From: Maratus speciosus
Taxonomy: Eukaryota > Arthropoda > Arachnida > Araneae > Salticidae
Length of the DNA: 64,000 nucleotides
Direction of reading: 5' to 3'
NCBI GenBank assembly: GCA_963932465.1
Contig: OZ010791.1
Location: 321,466,283-321,530,282 of the forward strand
The position numbers and the translations under genes are program-made. Every line of letters begins with the position of its first letter. Position 1 is the stretch's first letter. Shown here piece after piece: positions 49,612-59,844 of the stretch. The notes beneath the pieces were generated by a model. That model saw only the letters and a program-made list of their open reading frames with translations, had not been told where the DNA came from and searched no databases.

Positions 49612-50155
49612 GAACAAAGAGCTTGCCATAAATTTTGTCTCTTAAAAAAGATTTCGTGTGTCGATTCATTGAAAATGTTACAGAAGAAATACGGTGAATC
49701 GTGCATGTCCAAAATACAGGCATATGCATATAAATGGTACGAAGCATTCAAAGAGAGCCCAGAAGGGATAGTTGATTCGCCTCATACTGGCCCACCTTCA
49801 ACGTCTACGAACGACTCAAAAATCGATAAAATCAAGAAGCTAGTGACAACAGGTTCCGAAAGAGCTCAATTTTGTCCTATCGCTGAGAAAATGTTTTTGG
49901 CCAAAAAACGCAACGAAAGTCATCGATCGACCAAGCATCGTACTCGTCTGATATGGCTCTGTGCGACTGTTCCCGAAGCTAAAACTGTCCCTTCGAGAAA
50001 TGCGCTTTTAGTCAACTGAGAACATAAAAGAAAATTCAATGAAGGAGCTAAAGGCCATACCCAAATCTGCCTTCAAAAAGTATATGGAAGATTATATCCT
50101 GCACTGTCATAGTTGTACTGAACTTTATGGAGCCTACTTTAAAGGCAAAAAAAAA
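49612..50155 (+). pseudogene. mariner transposase with internal deletion
   Basis: The N-terminal helix-turn-helix part is clear in the frame at 49669: MLQKKYGESCMSK, WYEAFKESPEG, then DSPHTGPPSTSTND and KIKKLV. Shortly after 49860 the sequence jumps to C-terminal mariner content: a YSSDMALCD segment (third catalytic aspartate region, in another frame near 49945-49975), then pieces like ELKAIPKSAFKKYMEDY (about 50045-50090) and YGAYFKGK (about 50130-50152). The middle of the catalytic domain is deleted and frameshifts separate the pieces. Terminal repeats were not identified. Confidence 0.82.
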
Positions 50156-50439
50156 TGAATTTTGATATAAAAAAAATTGTGTGTTTTATTTAACAATTCC
50201 GGATACATTTTACAAATAATGTATATTGCTATATTTCAGAAGCCTTACTGAACTTTATTTGAAGTTTATATATGGTATATAGGGATAAACGTAACATATG
50301 CACAGCTCGCTGAGATTCATTTTTCAATACAACCTCATATAAGGTTCACATTCAAGAAACAGTTAATTCCACATATACTAATCCCAACAGAAAAATGTGT
50401 TTTTCCTATTTTTAAGTTTATGTGTTAAAGGTTGGATCG
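50156..50439. other. Sequence downstream of mariner remnant
   Basis: AT-rich. It probably includes the 3' terminal sequence of the mariner, but the boundary could not be set. Confidence 0.3.
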
Positions 50440-50790
50440 TCTGTTAGGAAATAAATATTTAGATTGTTTATTTGCTTTCTTTTAAGGGTTTTATTTTTTT
50501 ATGACTTTGAGTAGGCGAATTAAGTAAATGTAAAAATGTTATAAGATAATTAACAAGGCATAAGTAAAACAATAGCAGTTTTTGTCCTTTAATGGAACAC
50601 ATTAATGAGACACAAAGCTTTAAAAATTGGCTTAAATAAGACTTTTATTGCTTAGCTATGGATTTTTGATCCCCTTCAAAAATAACTTTAAGGAATTAAT
50701 CATTCATTAAATTTTATTTGTCATTGTCGTAAAAACTGTAAGATTATGATATTAATCATGACAAGAACAAACAAAATCATGCTTTAAGCA
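50440..50790 (+). repeat. Partial copy of the ~820-bp repeat family
   Basis: The head phrases recur (aacaaggcataagtaaaacaat, cacaaagctttaaaaattggct, ttgcttagctatggatttttgat, ttatttgtcattgtcg) in the order seen at 46200-46480. The copy stops before the 300-bp segment. Confidence 0.6.
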
Positions 50791-51094
50791 TGGATTATAA
50801 AACACTTACGGCCAAATACAGACAAAACATCACCATTTACTAAAATGAAAGATGTCTAAAAACAATATCGATTAAATAAACTGAATTTCAGCAATTACTA
50901 TCAGTATTTGAAAGAAATGCCTCAAATCTTTTGTGGAGCCCTCTATACAATCTACAGATTTATAAAATATGTTACATAGTATCCTAAAATTTAGTTCGGT
51001 TGGAACACGCTAAGCACAGCTGAGAATTCACCTTCAGAAATTCCCGTCAATAAAAGAAATGTACTTGAATCTCCTCTGTGCAGACCTTTATATA
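50791..51094. other. Intergenic sequence, nothing recognised
   Basis: AT-rich sequence between the partial 820-bp repeat and the second foldback element, with no coding region or repeat recognised. Confidence 0.4.
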
Positions 51095-51096
51095 TA

Positions 51097-52521
51097 CACT
51101 ATATGGCCAAAGGTGATAGGCCACTTGCGATTTTAGACGTTTTGTTAAATATCTAGAAAAATACATGAAGAAATAACATGAAACTCCAGGTGTGTAAGCA
51201 GTATAGTATAGGTCATATATTTGCGTGAAGATTTTTTCCCGAAACCCCATAGGAGTCAACGATTTGAAAAAAACGAATATCTTTTGGACAACCCTGTAAA
51301 ACTAATGTAGCAAAAGCATTCAAATTGTAGATTATGATTAAGTGCCTTATTGTAATAAATTGTGTTCATTTTTATAAGAATAGCATGTATATTCGTAGAG
51401 AAATCAAAGTTTCTATAAAAAGAGTCCCAAATTTTGCCAAGTTTTTTGCTTATAATTTGTAGAGTTCTTAATATAAAAAAAGTTCTTTTCAGAAAATATG
51501 ACAAATAACATTGTACACAATACCCTGCAATCAGAATGAAATGGCAAAATAATAAAAAATTGTATGAAAAACGAGTAGTTTTACTACATAATTATTCACT
51601 GCGAATGCCTGAATGTAAACAAAATATAATTTGCATAATGTGTTAGCTAAATGTATAGAGCAACTTTTGTAAAAATCTCAAAAACATAGCTTGTAAATTC
51701 TGAAAATTATCGTAGATAGAATAAGATCAAAATCCGTTGTTTCCAAAATGAAGCAAAAAGATCAGGGGTTGTATCCATATAGCCATTGATTAGAGCCAAT
51801 ATAGCATGCACAATATTGCACGTACTACTGTGTTTTGATACAGCTCCTCATCTTTTTGCTTCCTTTTTGGAATCACGGATTTTGATCTTATTCCATAAAC
51901 GATAATTTTCAGACTTTTCAAACTATATTTTAGAGATTTTCACAAAAATTGCTCTATACATTTAGCTAACACATTATGCAAATTATATTTTGTTTACATT
52001 CAGGCATTCGCAGTGAATAATTATGTAGTAAAACTACTCGTTTTTCATACAATTTTTTATTATTTTGCCATTTCATTCTGATTGCAGGGTATTGTGTACA
52101 ATGTTATTTGTCATATTTTCTGAAAAGAACTTTTTTTATATTAAGAACTCTACAATTTATAAGCAAAAAACTTGGCAAAATTTGGGACTATTTTTATAAA
52201 ATCTTTAATTTCTCTACGAATATCCAAGCTAGTCTCATAAAAATGAACACAATTTATTACAATAAGGCACTTAATCGTAATCTATAATTTGAACGCTTTT
52301 GCTACATTAGTTTTTACAGCGTTGTCCAAAAAACATTCGTTCTGTTTCAATTTGTTGGCGGTCTCCTATGGGGTTTCGGGAAAAAATCTTCACGGAAATA
52401 TATGACCTGGACTATTTTGTTTACACATCTGGAGTTTCAGGATAATTCCTCATGTATTTTTCTAGATATTTAAGTAAACGTCAAAAATCGCAAAAGGCCG
52501 GTCACTTTTGACCATATAGTG
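51097..52521. mobile_element. Foldback element, 1425 bp, TA-flanked, copy 2
   Basis: The left end is cactatatggccaaaggtga at 51097, and the right end is tcacttttgaccatatagtg ending at 52521. TA lies on each side (51095-51096, 52522-52523). The arms of about 700 bp are complementary along their length and meet near 51810. For example, tgcaaattatattttg and its complement caaaatataatttgca face each other. It matches 21469-22885 along the whole length. No transposase is encoded. Confidence 0.9.
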
Positions 52522-52529
52522 TAAAAGAG

Positions 52530-53300
52530 TTTGTCCTGACTGACTCAGAATCAAAGCATAGTCCAAACTACTGAACCTAGAAGCATGAAAATTAGGTAGG
52601 AAATACTTAAATATGCGTGGACGAAGAAAGGATTTTTGAAAATTCCCTCACTAACGAGGTTAAAAAGGGGGGGGACCGAAAATTAGAGAACATCTGTCCA
52701 TATCTCAGTAGCCGTTTTAGGTAAGAGCGTGAAAATTCCAGAAAATAAATCTAATAAAAAAATAATTAAACACGTATTTTAGCGATTTTACAAATTCCTC
52801 CTCTAAGGGGTTTAAATGGGTGTTCGAAAATTTTAGAACATTTGGCATATCTCAGCAACCGTTTTATAATTATATATTATAAAGGACAAACGTGTCCGTG
52901 CGTAACGCTGATGTCAGTTTGCGAATGGCAACACTTGACGATGAAATTTCGGTTTAGCAATTTTTCTACTGCAATTTTTTTTTTTATTTCTAAACATCGT
53001 ACCTTTTTCAATTTTTATACCTGTGATGTATGGAAAAAAGGCTACATTCAAATACAATTTGTTTAAAAATTGTACCTTAATTCACTGATTTATTGTGGCT
53101 TTTAAAATAAATTTTAAGCATGATTTTTTAATCTATCTCAATCGCGTGCAGGCACCATTACGAAATAACCCATTTTCACTTAAAACAATATAAATATTTC
53201 CGCGTTTGTCTCTCGCTAATTTTTCATAACGAAATTAAAACTTAATTAATCTATTATATTAAAAAGTTACTGTCCGTTTGTAGTTCACAGCTACTCGTCT
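52530..53300 (+). repeat. Remnant of an interspersed repeat with ~150-bp internal repetition
   Basis: Two related segments each carry an atttttgaaaattccctc- or attttacaaattcctcct-type phrase, then a gttcgaaaattttagaacat-like and catatctcagcaaccg-like phrase (near 52650-52720 and 52790-52865). Segments starting with a TATA-rich stretch and a gtccgt phrase occur near 52890 and 53268. The class is unknown. Confidence 0.45.
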
Positions 53301-54240
53301 TAGAATATGAAACGTTGGGCGATATCTGCATGTATCGGAGGATGTCAAAAGTGATCTTAGAATTTTAAAATTTGAATTAGTTTTCGAGTTATTAATTTTT
53401 TCGTAATTTTTAATGACATTTCTTTAACGATGGCAACTAAATTGATCCATTTTTGTGGAGAAAAGGAAAAACGATAGGGATTATTCGATTTCTTTTGTTT
53501 CACATACTTTTCAAACTGAAATTAACTTTTATTTGAATAGATAGTGAAATTAATATTGTAGTTGAATTGTATTATTCAAGATAAATTCAGATTATTTCCC
53601 TGTATTCAAGCTTCAGGAATCAGTTAATTTTAGAAAGCAAAATATCGTCTGTCGACTGGAACATTGAGATAAATTCCATTGACATAAAAATAAAAAGAAA
53701 TCCTTTAATTTAATTTAAAGTAGAAAAACAGATTTTCAACTATTTCCTTAAGATGGAGATTAAAGCATTTCACAAGGATGTTAAAAACAAAATAATTAAG
53801 AAGAAAAATTTTATTTCTATAAGCATTTATTTTAATTCATAAATATAAAATTCTTCTGAATATATTCGCTAAAACAAAGTCATTTTGGTATAAATTCAAC
53901 CGTATGACATCATTTGTACCAGCTCCGAAATTAGAAGACAAATCTATAAAGAACTAAAAGCTTTTGGCAAATAATGTTATAAAATATGTGCATTTTTACT
54001 GTGAAAGCTTTTGACTTAAATTGTAAATATAATTGTTTGAAATATTGTATTTAATCAAATCAATACTATTATTGCCTTCTAAATTTGAAATAGTTAGATT
54101 TCATTTTCCACAAACTAAGCGAATATTCTCACGCAATTCAAAAGCAACACATCGGGTTGCCACGAAACTAATATTCATAATGACGATTTTACGTCATTTT
54201 ATGCTTGAAAATTCGAAAAACGATGGAACGATATTGCACA
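53301..54240. other. AT-rich sequence, no gene seen
   Basis: No recognised coding or RNA gene. The open stretch starting at 54033 runs into the next element and has no domain. Confidence 0.4.
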
Positions 54241-55318
54241 GTCGTGAGAAAAAAAAGGCAACACCCCCTACTAACTCCTCACCAAATTATGGTAGAAGAA
54301 AGTTACTGGTACCGAACGATTGGAAATAAAGTCTACTTTTAAATTATGTGTATAAAATTTGCTTAGAGGGCTATCTACATATTGAAACGAAACCAAATTT
54401 CATTTTTTTTCAATGGCAATACCCAATTTTAAATCCATATTTCAAATCATCGGTTCAAACTATGCCTAGACACCAAATTTCAAGTCATTTGACTGATAAG
54501 TTTTTGAATTATAAACATTCAAAATTTAGTGCTTCTAATGTTAAATTATTATTTCATATTTTTATTAATATCTCCTGAAATTGTGCTCCTAATGTTCTAA
54601 TTTTTTGAGTAGCAATAATACTGAAATACCCAAACATAAATACGTTGAAATTTAATTTTTATAATTTTATGATATTAATTATGAATTATGAAATTAATAT
54701 TCGAAACAATTATAAATTGCAACCTACAATTTTTTTGATGGATTTAGACTTATTAAGTCCTGCTTTATGGGAATCCAAAATTCCACATTTTTCTTCCAAG
54801 TAGTTTTCAAATTATGCTTAAAAAAACGGCAAAATGACGGTTTAAGGGGCCATCTGTGATAGAAGTGACTAGATATTTTGAAATTTCTTATGCTATCCTG
54901 TAATCTAGCAGTCTTCAATGACTGCTTGAGTGGGACTTAAGATGCCTTGATCAAGAAAGGGTCTCTCTCGATCAACAACCGAGTACCGATCCTCAATTTG
55001 GATACAGCCCCAAAATACGTTCGTTTTAAAATAATTATTTATCGGAAACTTATCGTACGAATTGCATAAAAATTTGTTTTTAGGCTAATTGAAATGTGTA
55101 GAGTTCATTTATGCTGTCAAAATTCTGTACTGCTATTGGAAAAAACAAAGTTATGGTACGTTTTAATATGTAGATGGCCCCCTAATCAAATTTTATATGC
55201 ATCATTTAAAAGTATACTTTATTACCAATCGTGTGGTACCAGTAACTTTCTTCTACAATAATTTTTTGCAGAGTTAGTAAGAGGTGTTTCCTTTTTTTTT
55301 CCCACGACGATACCTAGA
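54241..55318. mobile_element. Long inverted-repeat element, ~1.08 kb
   Basis: The left arm (gtcgtgagaaaaaaaaggca... from 54241) is the imperfect reverse complement of the right arm ending cccacgac at 55318. Facing phrases include gtagaagaaagttactggta (left, 54291) and its complement taccagtaactttcttctac (right, about 55236), and ggctatctacatatt facing aatatgtagatggcc. Complementarity continues inward for about 300 bp per arm. No clear target duplication or transposase. Confidence 0.8.
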
Positions 55319-55610
55319 CGTATGAAGTAGGTATATACTAGATAGTTCAGTTTTTAGTTCTGAAAAGTCTGTAAAACTTTAAAAGGTATTTTTCATAAAA
55401 AGAACGTTAATTTGCTGTATAGCATTATTTACAAAAGAAATGAAGACATACAGAAAGTAAAAATAAAGTAAAAATTATTAACAAACGTTGTATTAATAGT
55501 ACTAGAACGAGTGGAAAAGCATGGCAATCCCCGATTACAGAAGAAAATCGCCGTTCGTGATAATATTCTTCAATCTTCCGTAATCCTTCCGTAACCTGAC
55601 AATGTTTTTA

Positions 55611-56345
55611 AACAAGTTGGAAATTGCTCGTCAAACGTGGCAAATGAGGTGCGTTCGTAATATAACTAGTTTTATAAATATTTTTTGGCCCGCATATTGT
55701 ACTGAATTTATATTTTAGTGCACTTCATAAGTGCATATCAATTTCATTCTGTTCGAAAGGCTGTAACATCATTAAAATGCACTTGAAATAATTTTTTCTC
55801 ATCGCCCGTAATGTAACGGAAAACTTTTGACTGTCCCTATAATTAAATTATGCATCCGATTTTCATAAAATTTGAAATGACTCGACAAAATTTTACAACA
55901 ATTCTAACTTCTAAACTCTGTGGCTATACAATCCAAGAAGGATCTGGGCCGACAGTGCCCATCTCTGTTTTCTTGACCCTGGGCCCCGAGGTGCTATGCA
56001 GCATGTATCCAGGCCAGGTGGTCAATCTAACGCGAGACCCTCGATGTTTAGTTCCCAAGCAAGCTTGGTACTCATTTTATCGACCCCAAAGGGATGAAAG
56101 GCTGAGTGAACCTTGCCCAGTCGGGAGTCGAACTCTCGACCTGCGGTGCGGCAGACAGGCGTGCAGACCACTATACCGCTGGGCTTCTTTACAACAATTA
56201 TATATTTAAAATTTCAGACTATTCGGTTGGGTAGTTTTTGCTCAGTTATATGCGGACGGACAGACAGACGGACTAAACGATGACTATAGGAGCTACGTAT
56301 TTATATAGTTACGAACGCACCTAAAAAGGGCACATTGCCATGCTT
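55611..56345 (+). mobile_element. Element with aggtgcgttcgta inverted ends, copy 2, with SINE insertion
   Basis: It starts with the same aacaagttggaaattgctcg and aggtgcgttcgta phrases as copy 1 and ends with tacgaacgcacct near 56322. Only about one and a half of the ~172-bp internal units remain. A 284-bp SINE (55904-56187) sits in the unit, splitting an acaacaatt phrase that is continuous in copy 1. Confidence 0.8.
55904..56187 (-). mobile_element. tRNA-derived SINE, 284 bp, 12-bp target duplication
   Basis: The flanking tttacaacaatt occurs at 55892-55903 and 56188-56199, a 12-bp target duplication. The minus strand begins at 56187 with a tRNA-like head: gcccagcggtatagtggtct contains box A, and gagttcgactccc (plus strand about 56120-56132) is box B about 50 bases later. 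The head ends with gggc matching the gccc start, as an acceptor stem would. The body includes a gggtcgataaaatgagtacc phrase of the sort conserved in invertebrate tRNA SINEs. Transcription would be by RNA polymerase III, with mobilisation by a partner LINE. The 119-codon plus-strand frame across it is not a gene. Confidence 0.88.
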
Positions 56346-56874
56346 TTAGAGGCTTCGAAATCTGAATAGGGGTTACTGAGCAGTTGCTCTATACGCCGAA
56401 TATCTTCTAATGCACAGAGCAATACTTTTTATTCACTAATTATTAATAAGGTTAAATTTAATTTAATGTTAAATTGATCTATTTTCATTCAACAAGGAGA
56501 ACGCTATCACTCATCTCTGTATTTTATTAAATGCTCCGGGATAGTTAACATCTAAGTAGACAGCGGCGGGTCTTATCCTTACTTCATTGTTCTCATGTCG
56601 GTAGTTCATTAATTGGGATTCGGTAACCTGATAAACAAACTGCCTTGAACTTACCAGCAAGTATGAATTTTTTTAATAACATTAGAAACAATATTAAAAA
56701 TGTATAATTTTTCCAACTTAAAATTTGATCAAAATCGAAATCCCTTACTAAAAGATTCAGATGCTTTAAGTACTTATTCGTAGCGAAAAGCCAGTTTATT
56801 AAATAGTATGAAACTTCAATGATAAGAAAACCACGAATAATAGAATAGAAAATAAGCCAGAAAGAATTAGGAAT
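56346..56874. other. Sequence downstream of the candidate gene 3' end
   Basis: No repeat or domain recognised. It could be host single-copy sequence. Confidence 0.35.
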
Positions 56875-56878
56875 AAGC

Positions 56879-56884
56879 GTTTAT
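56879..56884 (-). promoter_or_regulatory. Poly(A) signal AATAAA (minus strand)
   Basis: AATAAA on the minus strand, about 90 bases beyond the TAA of the candidate gene at 56975-57462. The spacing suits a short 3' untranslated region. AATAAA is frequent in sequence this AT-rich, so the support is contextual. Confidence 0.35.
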
Positions 56885-56974
56885 TGTCTTATTTGACTCT
56901 TAATAATTAATTTCTCATAATGATTTGCGTCTTAATAATTAATTTTAGAATTTATCTCCAACATTATGCTGCAT

Positions 56975-57462
56975 TTATATCACATTAGTTTCTGTCTCTT
57001 CTATATCATCTTTGTCTTCCGTCGAATTAAGAACGGTTGCAGTCTGAAAAATAAAGGGAAATTAATAAGTAGAAGAATAATAAAAACCTCCGTTTATGAA
57101 AAATTCAGTCATATTTGATAACACTGGTTTACAATTTGAAAAATAATTTTCTGAATAGAAACCGTAATAGTTGGATTTTATGTTATTATCGACGCTTTAC
57201 TGCAATATGAAGTAAGTTTTTTGAATCATGCATAACATTTTTTATGCAAGCTCGAGAAATTGCTGGAGAAAATTTAAATTTCCAAAGTAACCATGTTTAT
57301 TGGTATATGAAATTACAAAATGAAAAAAGTAACTGGAAGAATTATAAAACTTACTGAACATCGGCAGACAACCACATCGACGAATGGCTTTAGTTGCACT
57401 GACAAATTGTATGATTGCAAAGATTTTCCGCGAAATGGCTCATTGGGTGACGCATTTTTCAT
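56975..57462 (-). CDS. Candidate two-exon gene end, unknown protein (58 codons)
   Basis: Minus strand. The first exon is 57462-57355: ATG at 57460-57462 directly follows an in-frame TGA, and 36 open codons end at a GTAAGT donor. The intron is 57354-57044 (311 bp) and ends in TTTCCCTTTATTTTTCAG. The second exon is 57043-56975, 22 codons plus TAA. Both junctions are phase 0, and the other two frames of the second exon stop early. The first exon is much richer in G+C than the surroundings. Encoded features: VQLKPFVDVVVCRC in exon 1 and an acidic tail (EDKDDIEETETNVI) in exon 2. An AATAAA follows. No domain is recognised. It may be a tiny gene, or the last exons of a longer one if exon 1 begins at an internal AG. 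Chance remains possible. Confidence 0.38.
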
Positions 57463-57818
57463 TCATCCCGGGTGGATAACTCATTGCTTTTTCATCATAA
57501 CACACGTTTTACAATGACGTTTCATGCGTCAGTGAGGAACAGAGATGTGTTCGGAATTTTCTAGACAATATTAAAAGTTTCTAGAAAAATGCAGACTTTT
57601 CCAGAAAGTTTCAAAATTTTCTAGAATTTTCTAGATCGATCCAGATTTTTCCAGAAAGTTTCAAAATGTTGTAGAATTTTTCTAAGGTGATCCAGATTTT
57701 TCCAGAAAGTTTCAAAATGTTCTAGGATGTTCGAGAATAATCTAAAATGTTTAAAGCTAATAAAATAAGCTTTCAAAATAATCTAAAGTATTCCAAAATA
57801 ATCTAGAATGTTCTAGGA

Positions 57819-58741
57819 CAGGGACTGCGAACCTATGGCATGCGTGCCATAAGTGACACGCTGCAGATTATTTTTGGCACGGCATAGATTCAGGTTCTAC
57901 ATCAAAATACTGTAGAATTTCACAAAATGTATTAAGTAATCTAGATATTGTCTTTGTTACCTGAATTCGATTATTTCAGTTGGTTGTCATTCTCATACAG
58001 ATTGAAGAAATTGAAATATAACTTAATGTATGCCAATCTAGCTCAATATTAGTTTAGAAAATTTTAAGAATAAGAGAAAATTAGAAGATTACCGAAAAAA
58101 AAAGATTAAAAGGCATCATCAGCAAAAAGGCCGATGGTAAAATTATATCAGCTTGGAATTCAATTACAGGCACTAAAGCTGTAGATTCTGGCACTTGCTA
58201 TTTTGGCTTTTTTTTCCGCGATACGTACTTTTCGGAAATAAGTAATATGAAAAATTCAAATAAAAGCACCTTATCAAATGAGTTCAATTCAACTTGCATT
58301 CTATTGAAAATAACTAAGTACGAAGCTGGTATAAATTATTTGGCATCTAAGATGAGACAACAGAAATAATATTTTCATAATAAATTTCTGAAGTATAACA
58401 TCAAATATTACCCATATTTTTTAATGCTAAAAACAAAATTTGGTGCTTTTCGGTTAGCCGGGCGCCAGTGTTATATATACATATTTATATACATGCATAT
58501 ATATTTACATATATATATATATGTGTGTGTGTATATATGTATATTTGCATATATGTATGTATATAACTATGTATATATAATACTGGCGCCCGGCTAACCG
58601 AGAACTACCCAAAATTTTAACTAATATTGATACATTTTTTTTTTATCCAATAACTTTTTTTATTGTTGGCACGTCATGATCACGTGAAATATATTTTTGG
58701 AAAAACTTGGCACGTGGACGTGAAAAGGTTCGCCATCTCTG
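57819..58741. mobile_element. hAT non-autonomous element, 923 bp, 8-bp target duplication
   Basis: The left end is cagggactgcgaacctatgg at 57819; the right end reads, inward, cagagatggcgaaccttttc (boundary 58741). Both continue into ggcacg-type subterminal sequence. TTCTAGGA occurs at 57811-57818 and 58742-58749, an exact 8-bp target duplication. Terminal CAG(G/A)G and 8-bp duplications are diagnostic of hAT. No transposase is present. Another inverted-repeat element is nested at 58451-58600. Confidence 0.93.
58451..58600. mobile_element. Nested short element with cggttagccgggcgccagt ends
   Basis: The inverted repeat cggttagccgggcgccagt at 58451-58469 is exactly matched by actggcgcccggctaaccg at 58582-58600. 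Between them lies almost pure TA/ATAC/GT microsatellite. It sits inside the hAT element. The GC-rich ends contrast strongly with the TA-rich centre. Confidence 0.75.
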
Positions 58742-59418
58742 TTCTAGGATGTCCCATAATAATCTAAAATGTTCTAAAATGATTTAGAATGATATATAAT
58801 GTTGCAGAATAATCTAAAACGCTCCACAATAATCAAGAGTAATCAAAAATGTTCCAGAAAAATCTAAAGTGTTCTAAAAACATAGAATGTTCTAGAATGT
58901 TCGATCATAATCTAAAATGTTCTAAAACGGTCTAGAATGATCTGTAGAATAATCTAAAACCTTCTACAAAAGTCAAGAGTAAATCTAAAATTTTACAGAA
59001 TAATCTAAAGTGTTCTAAAATATTCTAGAATGTTCTTGGATGTTCCATAATAATCTAAAATGTTCTAAAATGATCTATAATGTTCCAGAATAATCTAAAG
59101 CATTCCACAATAATCAAGAGTAATCTAAAATGTTCCATAATATTCTAAGGTGTTCTAAAATAACCTATAATTTTCTATGATGTTCGATAATAATCTAAAA
59201 TATTATAAAACGATCTAGAATGATCTATAAAAATATCTAAAACGCTCTACAATAATCAAGAGTAATCGAAAATATTCCAGAATAATTTAAAGTGTTCTAA
59301 AATGCTCTAAAGTGATTTATCATGTTCCAGAATTGCCTAAAACGCTCTACAATAATCAAGAGTAATCTAAGATGTTCTAAAATAATTTGAAAAGTTCTAA
59401 AATGACCTAGAATATTAT

Positions 59419-59490
59419 AGAACTTTCGAGAATGTTCGAAATTTCGATCGTCAAGGGTATATAAGTCGAAGCTCAGCGCGGTTTCGACAG
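59419..59490 (+). promoter_or_regulatory. Heat-shock-element-like site and TATA box
   Basis: GAA at 59420-59422, TTC at 59425-59427, GAA at 59430-59432 and TTC at 59435-59437 form four alternating pentamers in perfect 5-bp phase, the consensus HSF-binding pattern. TATATAAG follows at 59458-59465 after a 20-bp gap. A plausible initiator (cagtcat) lies at 59488-59494, about 30 bases past the TATA box. Plus-strand transcription would enter the 3' end of the Gypsy-type element, inserted about 35 bases later. HSF binding is inferred from the pattern only. Confidence 0.6.
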
Positions 59491-59525
59491 TCATATTTTA
59501 GCAACGATCGGGAGAGGATTAAAGA

Positions 59526-59825
59526 TGTAACATATTATTCAGAATCCGGGGTGGAAACTATTCTTATGTTACGAAATAAAACTGGATAACTTATCATAGA
59601 TTAATAAGTTTTAATATTTACATCCTATTTACATGTTACTATTTACAAAATAACTCAGTTAATTTAAAATACAGCATAGCACAAATGCCTTGTCGGCAAC
59701 CACCTTGTAAACATTCTTTTCACTCGTCAAGTCTAATTTACTCAGCTTGTCAGTTCTTTAGAAAGAAAAGAAAAAAAGTAAAAGGAGAGAAAAAATGATG
59801 GAGTGTGTATTGTTCGAGCGTTACA
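59526..59825 (-). repeat. 3' LTR of the Gypsy-type element
   Basis: 300 bp, with the terminal inverted hexamers TGTAAC/GTTACA. By reading, no difference from the LTR at 63108-63407 was found. On the minus strand it follows the polypurine tract. Confidence 0.95.
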
Positions 59826-59836
59826 CTCTTCCCCTC
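59826..59836 (-). other. Polypurine tract
   Basis: The minus strand reads gaggggaagag, immediately before the 3' LTR. This is the expected primer site for plus-strand DNA synthesis in LTR elements. Confidence 0.85.
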
Positions 59837-59844
59837 ACACTGCA

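Larger units (their letters stand above)
57548..59450 (+). repeat. Field of ttctagaa / gttctaaaataatctaaa degenerate repeats
   Basis: Outside the hAT insert (57819-58741), nearly every 20-40 bases carry a variant of tctagaatgttctaaaat, ttccagaaagtttc or aataatctaaaatgttc. This gives dozens of GAA and TTC half-sites spaced by two bases. Examples are gaatgttctagaatgttc at 58885-58902 and a ttttccagaaagtttcaaaat phrase repeated three times at 57597-57715. On the right it passes into a consensus-like heat-shock element and a TATA box (59419-59465). A tgttcggaattttctaga start at 57548 would suit an LTR beginning with TG. One reading is a greatly expanded U3 of a Copia-like LTR; another is a host promoter region with amplified sites. 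Confidence 0.7.

Noticed and set aside
55850..56209. 119-codon plus-strand frame
   Set aside because: It spans the target duplication and antisense strand of a tRNA-derived SINE.
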